Positions 1 through 8,022 of a stretch of 64,000 nt of DNA are shown here, one piece after another. The stretch comes from an uncultured Pirellula sp. GTDB taxonomy: Bacteria > Planctomycetota > Planctomycetia > Pirellulales > Pirellulaceae. Where the stretch lies: assembly GCA_903858115.1 (NCBI GenBank), contig CAIOHR010000432.1:1-64000 (forward strand), written 5' to 3'. The position numbers and the translations under genes are program-made. Below the pieces are notes generated by a model. That model was not told where the DNA came from, did not search any database, and was given only the letters and a program-made list of their open reading frames with translations. Each line of letters opens with the position of its first letter. The stretch's first letter is position 1.

Positions 1-299
1 CAAATCATGAGCCAACGACGAGCGACTTCGCGATCGTCCCAAGTGTCGACGACATCGGGTCTGGATCGCAGAACCAAGTGGATGTGATTGGACATGACGG
101 CTAGTGTGATTAGATCTATAGAAAACGCAGCCGCTTGGACTTTGAGTTGGTCTTCGACCCAATTTTTCCGGTGATCGAAGTTCTTTTGGGTGAATGGATC
201 ATCGCCGAGCAGGAAGCAACGGCGGCAAACTCTTGCGCACAAGTGAAGGACCGCGATTTCGCGTGGATTGAAGATTTCGGCTCGAATGATGCGTGCCAT
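1..299 (-). CDS. Y1 (IS200/RAYT-like) transposase, partial
   Basis: The minus-strand frame starting with ATG at 299 is open to the left edge of the window (99 full codons, C-terminus missing). About 65-75 residues in, it carries VMSNHIHLVLRSRPD, the HUH (His-hydrophobic-His) signature of Y1 transposases, followed by DTWDDREVARRWL, as in the planctomycete REP-associated tyrosine transposase group. These enzymes cut and rejoin single-stranded DNA and are thought to move REP hairpins. The catalytic tyrosine should lie beyond the window. The N-terminal part has several cysteines. No flanking IS ends are visible. Whether the gene is intact cannot be judged. I am fairly sure of the family, less so of the exact start. 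Confidence 0.75.
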   Translation of the reverse strand, partial: MARIIRAEIFNPREIAVLHLCARVCRRCFLLGDDPFTQKNFDHRKNWVEDQLKVQAAAFSIDLITLAVMSNHIHLVLRSRPDVVDTWDDREVARRWLMI

Positions 300-422
300 G
301 GCAAGTCTCCTGGGCAAAGGAACTGGTAACCAAACCATCAACTGAAGTTGCTATTTGAGCAGATTCCAACCCGCCAAGCAGCCCCTCCAATGGTGGGTGA
401 ATCAACAAATAGCTGTGTCCCT

Positions 423-448
423 AAAATCTCTAAAATCTGCCAAAATCT
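423..448. repeat. Three phased AAAATCT repeats upstream of thiD
   Basis: AAAATCT occurs at 423-429, 432-438 and 442-448, spaced 9-10 bp, about one helical turn. It sits about 125 bp before thiD in the 271-bp gap between the transposase and thiD. It could be a regulator site or slightly curved DNA. No TPP riboswitch motif is recognisable in this leader. Confidence 0.3.
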
Positions 449-570
449 GGTTTTTTGTATTTTGTATGTGAATGCGGAGCCGCGACATCGAACTCAATTA
501 GCTGTCGCAGAGGAGAGGCTGCAAGGTTAGAATCTTGCGATTAGTGCGTCTCCTCGATCCGACAAATGCT

Positions 571-1389
571 ATGGCTAAAAAACTAAAATCGGTGACTCTC
601 TTTCCTAAAGCGATCGCGCTTACTATCGCAGGATCAGACCCGTGCGGCGGGGCTGGCTTGCAAGCCGACTTGAAAGTCTTTCAGCAATTGGGTGTGTACG
701 GAATGAGCGTGGTGACGCTCATCACAGTTCAAAATACTCAGGGGGTCAAGCGACTTGAGATTTTGGATCCACAGTTGGTCCTGGATCAGTTAGAAGCCAT
801 TCTGTCGGATATCCCGCCTGCCATGATCAAGATTGGGGCGTTAGGAAGTGCTGCCAATGTTGAAGCGATCGCCGATCGGATCAGCACATTGGATGTTCCG
901 GTTGTGGTCGACCCTGTGATGATTAGCAAACACGGACACTCACTAATCGACGATGAAGCCGTGGAGCTTTACCGTACCAAGTTGTTTCGTCATGCATATT
1001 TGGTCACGCCGAACCGATTCGAAGCGGAGAGGTTGACCGGCATAACACTAGACAGCCAAGACAATGTAGCAAAAGCAATACACGATATGCATCAAATGGG
1101 CGCTCGGTATGTTTTGCTTAAGTTGGGTGAGGAAGATGGAAAGTCCATGCACGTGTTCGGTGACGGCAATGCAAACGTTGGCCACGTGGTGCAGAGGCTG
1201 CAAAAGCAGAATACCCACGGTACCGGTTGCGCTCTATCGGCAGCGATCACGGCCCGACTATCGCGCGGTGAGAAGATCCATGATTCCGTGAACCGGGCGA
1301 TTGAAGATGTTTGGCAAGCGATCCACGCAGGACAACCGCTTGGGCAAGGCCATCATCCGATCGAATTCCGGTTGATTGGCGCAACCTAG
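571..1389 (+). CDS. thiD: Hydroxymethylpyrimidine/phosphomethylpyrimidine kinase
   Basis: ThiD phosphorylates hydroxymethylpyrimidine and its monophosphate to HMP-PP for thiamine synthesis in the cytoplasm. The N-terminus has LTIAGSDPCGGAGLQADLK, the substrate- and phosphate-binding signature of the family. The C-terminal NTHGTGCALSAAI is the ribokinase-type anion hole with the catalytic Cys. The length of 272 aa fits the family. I chose ATG 571 because it leaves about a dozen residues before the conserved core. An in-frame TTG at 535, preceded by AAGG, would add 12 residues. It stands alone, with no other thi gene nearby. Confidence 0.93.
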   Translation: MAKKLKSVTLFPKAIALTIAGSDPCGGAGLQADLKVFQQLGVYGMSVVTLITVQNTQGVKRLEILDPQLVLDQLEAILSDIPPAMIKIGALGSAANVEAIADRISTLDVPVVVDPVMISKHGHSLIDDEAVELYRTKLFRHAYLVTPNRFEAERLTGITLDSQDNVAKAIHDMHQMGARYVLLKLGEEDGKSMHVFGDGNANVGHVVQRLQKQNTHGTGCALSAAITARLSRGEKIHDSVNRAIEDVWQAIHAGQPLGQGHHPIEFRLIGAT

Positions 1390-1473
1390 CTTGAGCGTGC
1401 TGTAACATGAAATTTGTAGCCTAACGTTCGAAATTGAGTATTCGTTCCAACACTTTTTTTGCGAGAAACGATC

Positions 1474-2796
1474 ATGAAGCGGATTTGGTATCAAGCTTTG
1501 CAAGTCTCTGTATGCAGCTTGGCTGCTCTCTTCGAGGCATCGGTCTTCGGGGAAGATTGGCCACACTGGATGGGACCCACGCGCGATAATGTCTGGAGGG
1601 TAGACAATGCTCCGACATCCTTCCCTGCGAGCGGGCTTCAACCACGATGGACGGCAAGTGTCGCCGGCGGATACTCTGGACCGGCGGTCGTTGGGAACCG
1701 AGTCTACATCACAGACCTGGTCACGACTGCCGATGCCAAAGTGGATAATTTTGGACGTCGTTCTTTCGACGGTACCGAGCGAGTGCTCTGCATGGACGAT
1801 AGCAACGGAAAGGTTGTTTGGAAGCATGAGTACCCAGTCACCTATTCGATTTCCTACCCTGCTGGACCTCGCTGCACACCAATCGTCGACGATGGAAAAC
1901 TCTACACGCTCGGTGCCGAAGGAGACCTCTATTGCTTCGATGCTGCTAAGGGTACCGTTGTCTGGAGCAAGAATCTTAAAAAGGCATACAACACGAACTC
2001 TGCTCTTTGGGGATACGCGGCGCATCCATTGATTGATGGCAATAAACTGATCACGATTGCCGGTGGCGATGGTTCACACACGGTTTGCCTCGACAAAAAA
2101 ACTGGCAACGAAATCTGGAGAACGGGAACTGCCAAAGAAGTTGGGTATGTACCGCCGTCGATCATTGAAGCCGGGGGCAAACGGCAATTGATCGCACCGA
2201 GTGGTATGGCTGTCAATTCCGTCGATCCAGAGACAGGGAAATCCTATTGGTCATTGCCTTACGAAGCATCCAACGGATCGATCATCATGACTCCGATCCA
2301 GCAGGATTCGTTTCTCTTTATCGGCGGCTACAGCAAAAAGAATATGCTGATCCAACTGGATAAAGCTGCCCCGAAAGCCAAAGTCCTATGGCAAGATCTT
2401 GCGAAAAAAGCAGTCTCTCCAGTGAATGTGCAGCCTATCCGTGTAGGTAACATTATCTACGGTTTCGATGAAACAGGTGAGCTGATTGCCTTTGAAATCG
2501 AGTCGGGCAAACGTCTGTGGGAGACGAGCAAGCCGATAAGTAGCCGCCCAGTAGGAAGTGGCACTGCGTTTATCGTCCGCAGTGGGGAACTCTTCTACTT
2601 GTTCAATGAGTCGGGAGAGTTGATTATCGCCAAACTGTCACCGAGTGGCTATGAGGAACTCGCTCGAACCAAGTTGATCGAACCCACCAACAACGCCTTT
2701 GGACGCGATGTGGTCTGGTGCGCTCCTGCCTTTGCCAACGGTTCTATCTATGTGCGAAATGACGAAAAGCTAATCAGCGTCAAGTTGACGAAGTAA
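1474..2796 (+). CDS. Secreted PQQ-like beta-propeller repeat protein
   Basis: This 440-residue protein begins with a signal-peptide-like stretch (MKRIWYQALQ, then a hydrophobic run ending near VFGEDW). WPHWMGPTRDNVW follows, a typical opening of planctomycete PQQ-like propeller proteins. Repeats of the type 'vYc.da.tGk.vW' recur, for example YCFDAAKGTVVWSKNL and GFDETGELIAFEIESGKRLW. They predict a seven- or eight-bladed BamB/quinoprotein-like propeller. There is no sign of a dehydrogenase active site or haem motif, so a binding or scaffold role outside the cytoplasm is more likely than catalysis. ATG 1474 was preferred to an upstream TTG at 1459. Confidence 0.85.
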   Translation: MKRIWYQALQVSVCSLAALFEASVFGEDWPHWMGPTRDNVWRVDNAPTSFPASGLQPRWTASVAGGYSGPAVVGNRVYITDLVTTADAKVDNFGRRSFDGTERVLCMDDSNGKVVWKHEYPVTYSISYPAGPRCTPIVDDGKLYTLGAEGDLYCFDAAKGTVVWSKNLKKAYNTNSALWGYAAHPLIDGNKLITIAGGDGSHTVCLDKKTGNEIWRTGTAKEVGYVPPSIIEAGGKRQLIAPSGMAVNSVDPETGKSYWSLPYEASNGSIIMTPIQQDSFLFIGGYSKKNMLIQLDKAAPKAKVLWQDLAKKAVSPVNVQPIRVGNIIYGFDETGELIAFEIESGKRLWETSKPISSRPVGSGTAFIVRSGELFYLFNESGELIIAKLSPSGYEELARTKLIEPTNNAFGRDVVWCAPAFANGSIYVRNDEKLISVKLTK

Positions 2797-2815
2797 CTTC
2801 CACAAAGACTGTTGG

Positions 2816-2857
2816 GTGGCTAGCCATCCGATGTTCGGTGAACGTTAGGCTAGCCAC
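2816..2857. repeat. Inverted repeat between convergent genes
   Basis: A perfect 10-bp inverted repeat, GTGGCTAGCC (2816-2825) and GGCTAGCCAC (2848-2857), encloses a 22-nt loop. It lies between the convergent propeller gene and the BatA-like gene. There is no T-tract on either side, so it is not a textbook intrinsic terminator. It may be a hairpin barrier or a dispersed palindromic element. Confidence 0.55.
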
Positions 2858-2965
2858 GAAGACGCACAAAAAAAGGTCTCCACGATCAAGTCCATATAGT
2901 CTCTTCGATAAGTTCCGTTCCATCTTCATCGTGAATTATGACGGATGGTTGCGGTCGGGCTAGAT

Positions 2966-5107
2966 CTACTGAGCGAGTTGCCGAGGTTTGAAGGACCTCA
3001 ACCAGCATACTAGCGATTCCAAAGCTACTAAACCAATAACTGCACCTAAAATCCATCGCCACATTCCTTGTTGCGATTCGAGTTCTGCTCCTCGCAACTG
3101 TCGCTGCATGGCTTCAGACGGTGGTAGTTTCTCCATCGTTTCAGACATCGGCACCCCTATCTGACTCAACCGTTGTAGGTCCATCGGATGTGTCAAACAT
3201 TCAGACTCGATCAGATTGACCGCAACCCGAATCACCTCGCCCTCAGGCATTTTCAACCGATAGATCCCGGGTTCGCTTAATCGAATCCCTCCATCGACGT
3301 CCTCCAAATTGGAAGCTGGTGTTGGCGCTTCGACAGTTGCCCCCTCCGGAACATCGAGAACATCACCCACCCGATAGTCTGGTCTCGTCTTGTCTTCTGG
3401 CAATGCCATTCGCACAAAGTTCGAAACGATTGGTACGAATTTGCTCGACAAGGCTAATTGGCTCTCAGTCGGTTGCCATCCTGAAAGCATGATACTGAAC
3501 AATCCACCATCGATGGCCCTTTGCAATAGGGCTGGAGATCCATCGTCAAACGAAACGATTCGTTTCCAGGTAGATGCCGAATCGTTCAGTTCCAAGCGAC
3601 GATGCTGCCAGAAACGAACCTTGGTAAAGTCATTGAATTTCGAATCCGACAGATCGCGAAACAAGGGGCTTTCAAAATCGATTTTCTGCCACATAGCATA
3701 GTCTTTCAACTTCGCTTCTGTCACCTGACCTAGTGGAGCAGCGAATCCCGATTCATAGAGCGATGCGTAATCCGTTGTGCTATCCGACGGCCGATCCCAA
3801 ACCCACAATAGATGGCCTTTGTTCTCTAGATGCTTGCGAGCAGCGATCAAGTCGTCTGATTGAGCCGAAGAAGATAGTATCCAAAGAGGCGCACTGGTCG
3901 AAGAGGGCCAAGGGTCTGAGGAATCTGGTGTTCGAATAGTCAAAGTGAAGTTATGGGTCGGTGTACTCAATGGAACGTGAGAGAGAAAGAATGCCAACGA
4001 CTCTTTCTCAGGTCGATCTGTCGCCTCCACACATACGATCTGCATTTCCACAGGTTTTCGGGCTGCCACGTAAAATCGATTGTCAAAGGAATTCGTATCA
4101 CCTGTCAATTCTAAGGCCGTAGCATTCTCTGGCATGGTTGGTATTCGGACCAGTTGCGTCCGCCCAGAAGCGACCACGGTCGGTATCGAGTTGCCTTCGA
4201 TCGATTTACCTGCTTCGTCGATCCATCGCAATTGAAAAGACTCAGTCTTTGAACCTTGTCCGTTCACCAAACGCGCACGCAAGATAGGCGAGTTGTTCTT
4301 CTGAGCCATCTTGCGTAGTTCGTCTTCTGCCGTTTCGATGGGTGCATCAGCCTCCTTTTGAAGCAATGTGGCGTGTGCATTGTCTGCGAGTCCCGGTTGG
4401 TTTCCCAAATTTTCAATACGCACTTGGCATGCTTTGGGCCATTGCACTTGAGCCAGTGTGTCGATGCGAGACCCTTGTTGAAGGTCCGATATGACGACGA
4501 TCTCCGTGTTGGTAGCTGCGGATTCAGACTCTTTGTCTTTATCGAATTGGAGTAGATCTATCGCTAGCCCGAGCGCTTTCCCCAGATCTGTTTCATACCA
4601 AGTCGGCTGGACAGCTTCCAAGCTGGCGGTTGCTAACGCGCCGCGTTGACCCGGGCTTGCGTCGATCGACTCGCTGACCGAGAAGAGTTCTTCAAGTTCC
4701 CGATCGAATGCATAGACCGAGACGATATCCTCGGGGGCTGATTTCTGAATCCACTGGATCGCGCGCTTCTTCGCTTGATCGATAAGATCCGAACGACGCA
4801 TACTCGCGCTGGTATCGATGAGGATCATTCGCTGGAGACCAGAACGAACGGAATCGGTTGCGACTGGTATGTCCCAGTAGGGGCGTGCAAATGCAGCCGC
4901 GACCAACAAGACCGCTGCCGATCGCATCAACAGCAATAGCCATTGATCGATCTGACTGCTTCGAGTCAGTTTCGGTGGAGCTGGATCCAAGAAGAGCAGC
5001 GAGCTAAACTCGATATGCTCTTTTGGCTTTCGTCGGACCAAATGGAAAATGATCGGCGAGACAACGGCCAGGGCTGCTAGGGCGAAAAGGGGCGATAGAA
5101 AATTCAT
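2966..5107 (-). CDS. BatA-like VWA-domain membrane protein
   Basis: This 713-aa protein starts with the BatA N-terminal signature: FLSPLFALAALAVV, a membrane segment, then RRKPKEHIEFSSLLFLDP. A second hydrophobic segment lies near residues 56-77. A von Willebrand A domain follows with MIDAS motif DTSAS (D98, S100, S102). The long middle part resembles the periplasmic domain of Bat/aerotolerance proteins, and a last membrane helix lies near 685-705. The gene is last in the operon and overlaps the DUF58 gene by 4 bp (ATGA), implying coupled translation. Family knowledge: VWA proteins work with MoxR ATPases in assembling or remodelling envelope complexes. The client here is unknown. Confidence 0.88.
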   Translation of the reverse strand: MNFLSPLFALAALAVVSPIIFHLVRRKPKEHIEFSSLLFLDPAPPKLTRSSQIDQWLLLLMRSAAVLLVAAAFARPYWDIPVATDSVRSGLQRMILIDTSASMRRSDLIDQAKKRAIQWIQKSAPEDIVSVYAFDRELEELFSVSESIDASPGQRGALATASLEAVQPTWYETDLGKALGLAIDLLQFDKDKESESAATNTEIVVISDLQQGSRIDTLAQVQWPKACQVRIENLGNQPGLADNAHATLLQKEADAPIETAEDELRKMAQKNNSPILRARLVNGQGSKTESFQLRWIDEAGKSIEGNSIPTVVASGRTQLVRIPTMPENATALELTGDTNSFDNRFYVAARKPVEMQIVCVEATDRPEKESLAFFLSHVPLSTPTHNFTLTIRTPDSSDPWPSSTSAPLWILSSSAQSDDLIAARKHLENKGHLLWVWDRPSDSTTDYASLYESGFAAPLGQVTEAKLKDYAMWQKIDFESPLFRDLSDSKFNDFTKVRFWQHRRLELNDSASTWKRIVSFDDGSPALLQRAIDGGLFSIMLSGWQPTESQLALSSKFVPIVSNFVRMALPEDKTRPDYRVGDVLDVPEGATVEAPTPASNLEDVDGGIRLSEPGIYRLKMPEGEVIRVAVNLIESECLTHPMDLQRLSQIGVPMSETMEKLPPSEAMQRQLRGAELESQQGMWRWILGAVIGLVALESLVCWLRSFKPRQLAQ

Positions 5108-6075
5108 CGCGATCCTCCTGAAAAGCTCGTCGCTGATGTTCTACCTCGTGCAGGTCCACCGCCAGCTCGTTGCTGTCGTTGCAACAGATCCAACAACGCC
5201 AACTCGATCGATTCGTCCGTTCGCAACGATAACCAACCCAATCCCAATTGCGCAGCCATCTCTTGCCATTGTTTTTGATGGAGATCAAATCGCTTCTTGT
5301 AAGTCGCTGCGACGGTGCCGGGATCGACGAATAATTCGCGCCCCGTTTCGATATCTCGAATCATCGCCGGTTTCTCTTGTTTCCATTCGGTCTCGGCTGG
5401 ATCGAGCACTTGCATCAACAAGATCTCGTGCCGTCGAGCGCCCAAAAACGCAAAAGCTTGTCGCACGCTCGCTGGATCGACTAAGAAGTCCGATACGAGA
5501 ACGATCAAGCTGCGACGAGTCACCAGTTCCGCTAGATGCCGCAACGGATCGACCAGATTCGTAGACTCGCCACTGGCATCGCGACTCAGCATGGTCAAAG
5601 CGCGTTTGAGTTGCCCTGTTCGATAGCGTGCGGGGAGTACTTCGGCCAATTTTGCATCGAATGTGACGAGCCCGACAGCGTCGCGTTGCAATGTCCAGTA
5701 ATAGGCTAGAGTGGCCGCGAGCGTTCGCGCGTACTCGAGCTTGGAATAATCCAGCGAACGGTACTGCATCGATTTGCTCTGGTCCACTACGAGATAGCAT
5801 CGACGGTTCGTTTCATCCTCGAACTTCTTGATATAGTATCGATCGCTTCGCGCGAAGAGCTTCCAGTCGATCGTTCGTGGGTCGTCGCCTAGGCTAAAGG
5901 GGCGATACTCGCTGAACTCTACCGAGAAGCCATGTTTTGGACTTCGGTGCAGTCCATTGTGAAAGCCGTCGACGATCGACTTGGCACGCCATTGCAAATT
6001 CTCCATCCGCATGATAGCGGACATATCGATCCAACGATCATGGGATGGAACCGACGATCCTGTCGTGGTCGACAT
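5104..6075 (-). CDS. DUF58 domain protein
   Basis: A 323-residue cytoplasmic protein with the DUF58 signature EYRPFSLGDDPRTIDWKLF, followed by a VWA-like metal site YLVVDQSKSM (DxSxS). The ATG at 6075 shares one base with the stop of the MoxR gene (TGATG), and the 3' end overlaps the BatA-like gene by 4 bp. A longer frame begins at 6108, but the coupled start at 6075 fits the operon better. DUF58 proteins almost always accompany MoxR ATPases. Their biochemical role is not settled, and they are presumed adaptors or substrate-selecting partners. Confidence 0.9.
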   Translation of the reverse strand: MSTTTGSSVPSHDRWIDMSAIMRMENLQWRAKSIVDGFHNGLHRSPKHGFSVEFSEYRPFSLGDDPRTIDWKLFARSDRYYIKKFEDETNRRCYLVVDQSKSMQYRSLDYSKLEYARTLAATLAYYWTLQRDAVGLVTFDAKLAEVLPARYRTGQLKRALTMLSRDASGESTNLVDPLRHLAELVTRRSLIVLVSDFLVDPASVRQAFAFLGARRHEILLMQVLDPAETEWKQEKPAMIRDIETGRELFVDPGTVAATYKKRFDLHQKQWQEMAAQLGLGWLSLRTDESIELALLDLLQRQQRAGGGPARGRTSATSFSGGSR

Positions 6076-7073
6076 CAGCGAACCTCTGCCACGAGACGGG
6101 ATATACAATTTTCAAGGCTGATCCCTTCCGCTTCCGCTTTGTAGCTGAGCAGAATTCGGTGACGCAACACTGGGTGCACCAACGCTCGTATATCATCGAG
6201 CGACACATGCGATTTCCCTTGTAGCAACGCCCTGGCTTTCGCACCCAAGACCAGCATTTGAGCCGCCCGCAAACCGGCTCCCCAACTGATCCATTGGTTG
6301 ACGAACTCTGGAGCGTTCGGTCGACCTGGTCTCGATGCATCTACCAAACGCACCGCATAACCGGCTACATCATTGGCAATCGGCATTCGGCGGACCATCT
6401 CATGGAACTTCAATACGTCCTCGCCATTGAACAGGGGCTCAATGGGTTCCGGTCGCTTACTCGTCGTATCGAGCACGACTTTGAGTTCATCCTCGTACGG
6501 GAGATAGTCGATCATCACGTTGAACATGAAGCGGTCGAGTTGGGCTTCCGGGAGCGGGTAGGTCCCTTCCATTTCGATCGGGTTCTGTGTCGCTAACACG
6601 AAGAACGGTTCGGGCAATCCGTAACGCTTGCCCGCGGCGGTCACTTGATGCTCTTGCATGGCTTCGAGAAGTGCAGCCTGCGTCTTTGGTGGCGTTCGGT
6701 TGATCTCGTCTGCCAAGATCACGTTGGCAAACACCGGTCCCTGAACAAACTGCAGTACACGGCGACCGTCGACTTCGTCCAGAATCTCCGTGCCGGTGAT
6801 ATCGGCCGGCATCAAGTCAGGCGTGAATTGGATACGGCGAAATTCCAAGTGGAATACTTGGGCAACACTCCGCACCAATAGTGTTTTTGCTAGCCCCGGT
6901 GCACCCGTGATCAAACAATGCGAACCGGAGAAGAGGCAAATGAGCAACTGTTCGATGACATCCTTTTGACCGACGATTGTCTTGGAAAGCTCGCGATAAA
7001 TTCGATCCCGCCCCTCCCTAATTTGCGCAACCAAGCCTTCTTCTTCCGATGGATCAATCGTGATGTTTCTCAA
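6075..7073 (-). CDS. MoxR-family AAA+ ATPase
   Basis: A 332-aa AAA+ ATPase. Walker A is ITGAPGLAKT (near 55-64), Walker B is VILADEINR (D122, E123), and the MoxR-typical ATQNPIEMEGTYPLPEAQLD follows. The predicted start is TTG at 7073, supported by AGGA about 8 bases upstream. MoxR ATPases use ATP hydrolysis to mature or assemble partner complexes through VWA proteins. The next two genes downstream (DUF58 and BatA-like) are exactly such partners. The 73-bp gap to the upstream DUF4159 gene leaves room for a second promoter. Confidence 0.94.
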   Translation of the reverse strand: MRNITIDPSEEEGLVAQIREGRDRIYRELSKTIVGQKDVIEQLLICLFSGSHCLITGAPGLAKTLLVRSVAQVFHLEFRRIQFTPDLMPADITGTEILDEVDGRRVLQFVQGPVFANVILADEINRTPPKTQAALLEAMQEHQVTAAGKRYGLPEPFFVLATQNPIEMEGTYPLPEAQLDRFMFNVMIDYLPYEDELKVVLDTTSKRPEPIEPLFNGEDVLKFHEMVRRMPIANDVAGYAVRLVDASRPGRPNAPEFVNQWISWGAGLRAAQMLVLGAKARALLQGKSHVSLDDIRALVHPVLRHRILLSYKAEAEGISLENCISRLVAEVR

Positions 7074-7146
7074 AGTATTATCCTGAAAAATGTCTGCTTC
7101 AAACGAAAAAATAAAAATTAGAACGATGGATGGACGAGCATTGTGA

Positions 7147-8022
7147 TCAATGGGTCATTGCGTAAGTCACAATATTGATGCCGAGAGGGTAGGCTTTTTT
7201 GACCGAGAACTCCTCGAAGTACCAAGGGTCTTCACCTTCTCGCTCCCAACCGTCACCCAAATCGGTATTGTGGCAAATGAAGACCATGATTCGATCCGCG
7301 TCGTCTCGGATCGCCTTATAAATGGCTTTGCTCGTGTCGGAGGATCTTGGTTCCCAAATGACACCTGAACTTCGGCCTGCCCACGCAGCATGGATCGAAG
7401 GCAACTGGGGCTTCTCGTTCAATGGATATACACACTGGAAGATCTCATGTTCGAGTGGAACATCGACTGGTTCGCGGTCTGGAAAGACGCGTTTGATTTC
7501 TTGATAGAAATTGTCGTACTCTTCGTCGCCCCAAAAATCGTCCACCATCAAGAAGCCGCCGTTGAGCAAATACTTTCGAAGAGCGGTGACTTCTTCGGGA
7601 TGAAACATCAATCCACCTGGCTCGATGATATAGATAAACGGGTAATCGAAAAGGGACGGGTCCGTCAGTTCCAGGACAATCGGTTCTGGGTTGACTTTGA
7701 TCGTTGTGAGCTGTTGCAATCGAAGCGAGAAGTTCAATTCACTATCGCGAAAGTCAGTGGACCAACCACCGCCGCGACGATAACCCGACGAATCGTATTT
7801 GATTCGTACAAATGTAAAGACATCTTTGCTGAACTTCTTTTCGACTTCCCATGACGGTATTCCTTCACGCCCGACTTGCCGCCAGTCTCGGCTGCGTCTG
7901 CCCCATTGAGGGTTTGCCACCAACACACTACCTAGGCTGATCACCAATAAGATAACCACGGTGAATCCGCCCAAGGTGAGCATGCGTTGACGCTTCGCGT
8001 TCCATCGTTTCGTATCGCTCAT
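7147..8022 (-). CDS. DUF4159 membrane-anchored protein
   Basis: A 291-residue protein with one N-terminal membrane helix (about residues 15-37, LTLGGFTVVILLVISLGSVL) and an extracytoplasmic domain matching DUF4159. Recognisable pieces are DYPFIYIIEPGGL, LLNGGFLMVDDFWGD and a C-terminal LGINIVTYAMTH. The fold is related to glutamine-amidotransferase-like domains, and no catalytic Cys is apparent. It starts with ATG at 8022, overlapping the stop of the preceding TPR/peptidase gene by 4 bp. In planctomycetes this family habitually sits beside MoxR/DUF58/VWA genes, as here. The molecular role is unknown. Confidence 0.85.
   Translation of the reverse strand: MSDTKRWNAKRQRMLTLGGFTVVILLVISLGSVLVANPQWGRRSRDWRQVGREGIPSWEVEKKFSKDVFTFVRIKYDSSGYRRGGGWSTDFRDSELNFSLRLQQLTTIKVNPEPIVLELTDPSLFDYPFIYIIEPGGLMFHPEEVTALRKYLLNGGFLMVDDFWGDEEYDNFYQEIKRVFPDREPVDVPLEHEIFQCVYPLNEKPQLPSIHAAWAGRSSGVIWEPRSSDTSKAIYKAIRDDADRIMVFICHNTDLGDGWEREGEDPWYFEEFSVKKAYPLGINIVTYAMTH

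Noticed and set aside
300..570. TPP riboswitch before thiD
   Set aside because: None of the conserved THI-box sequence blocks could be recognised.
5049..5800. Long frames opposite the DUF58 gene on both strands
   Set aside because: Arg/Ser-rich shadow translations of a confident coding region, typical of this base composition.
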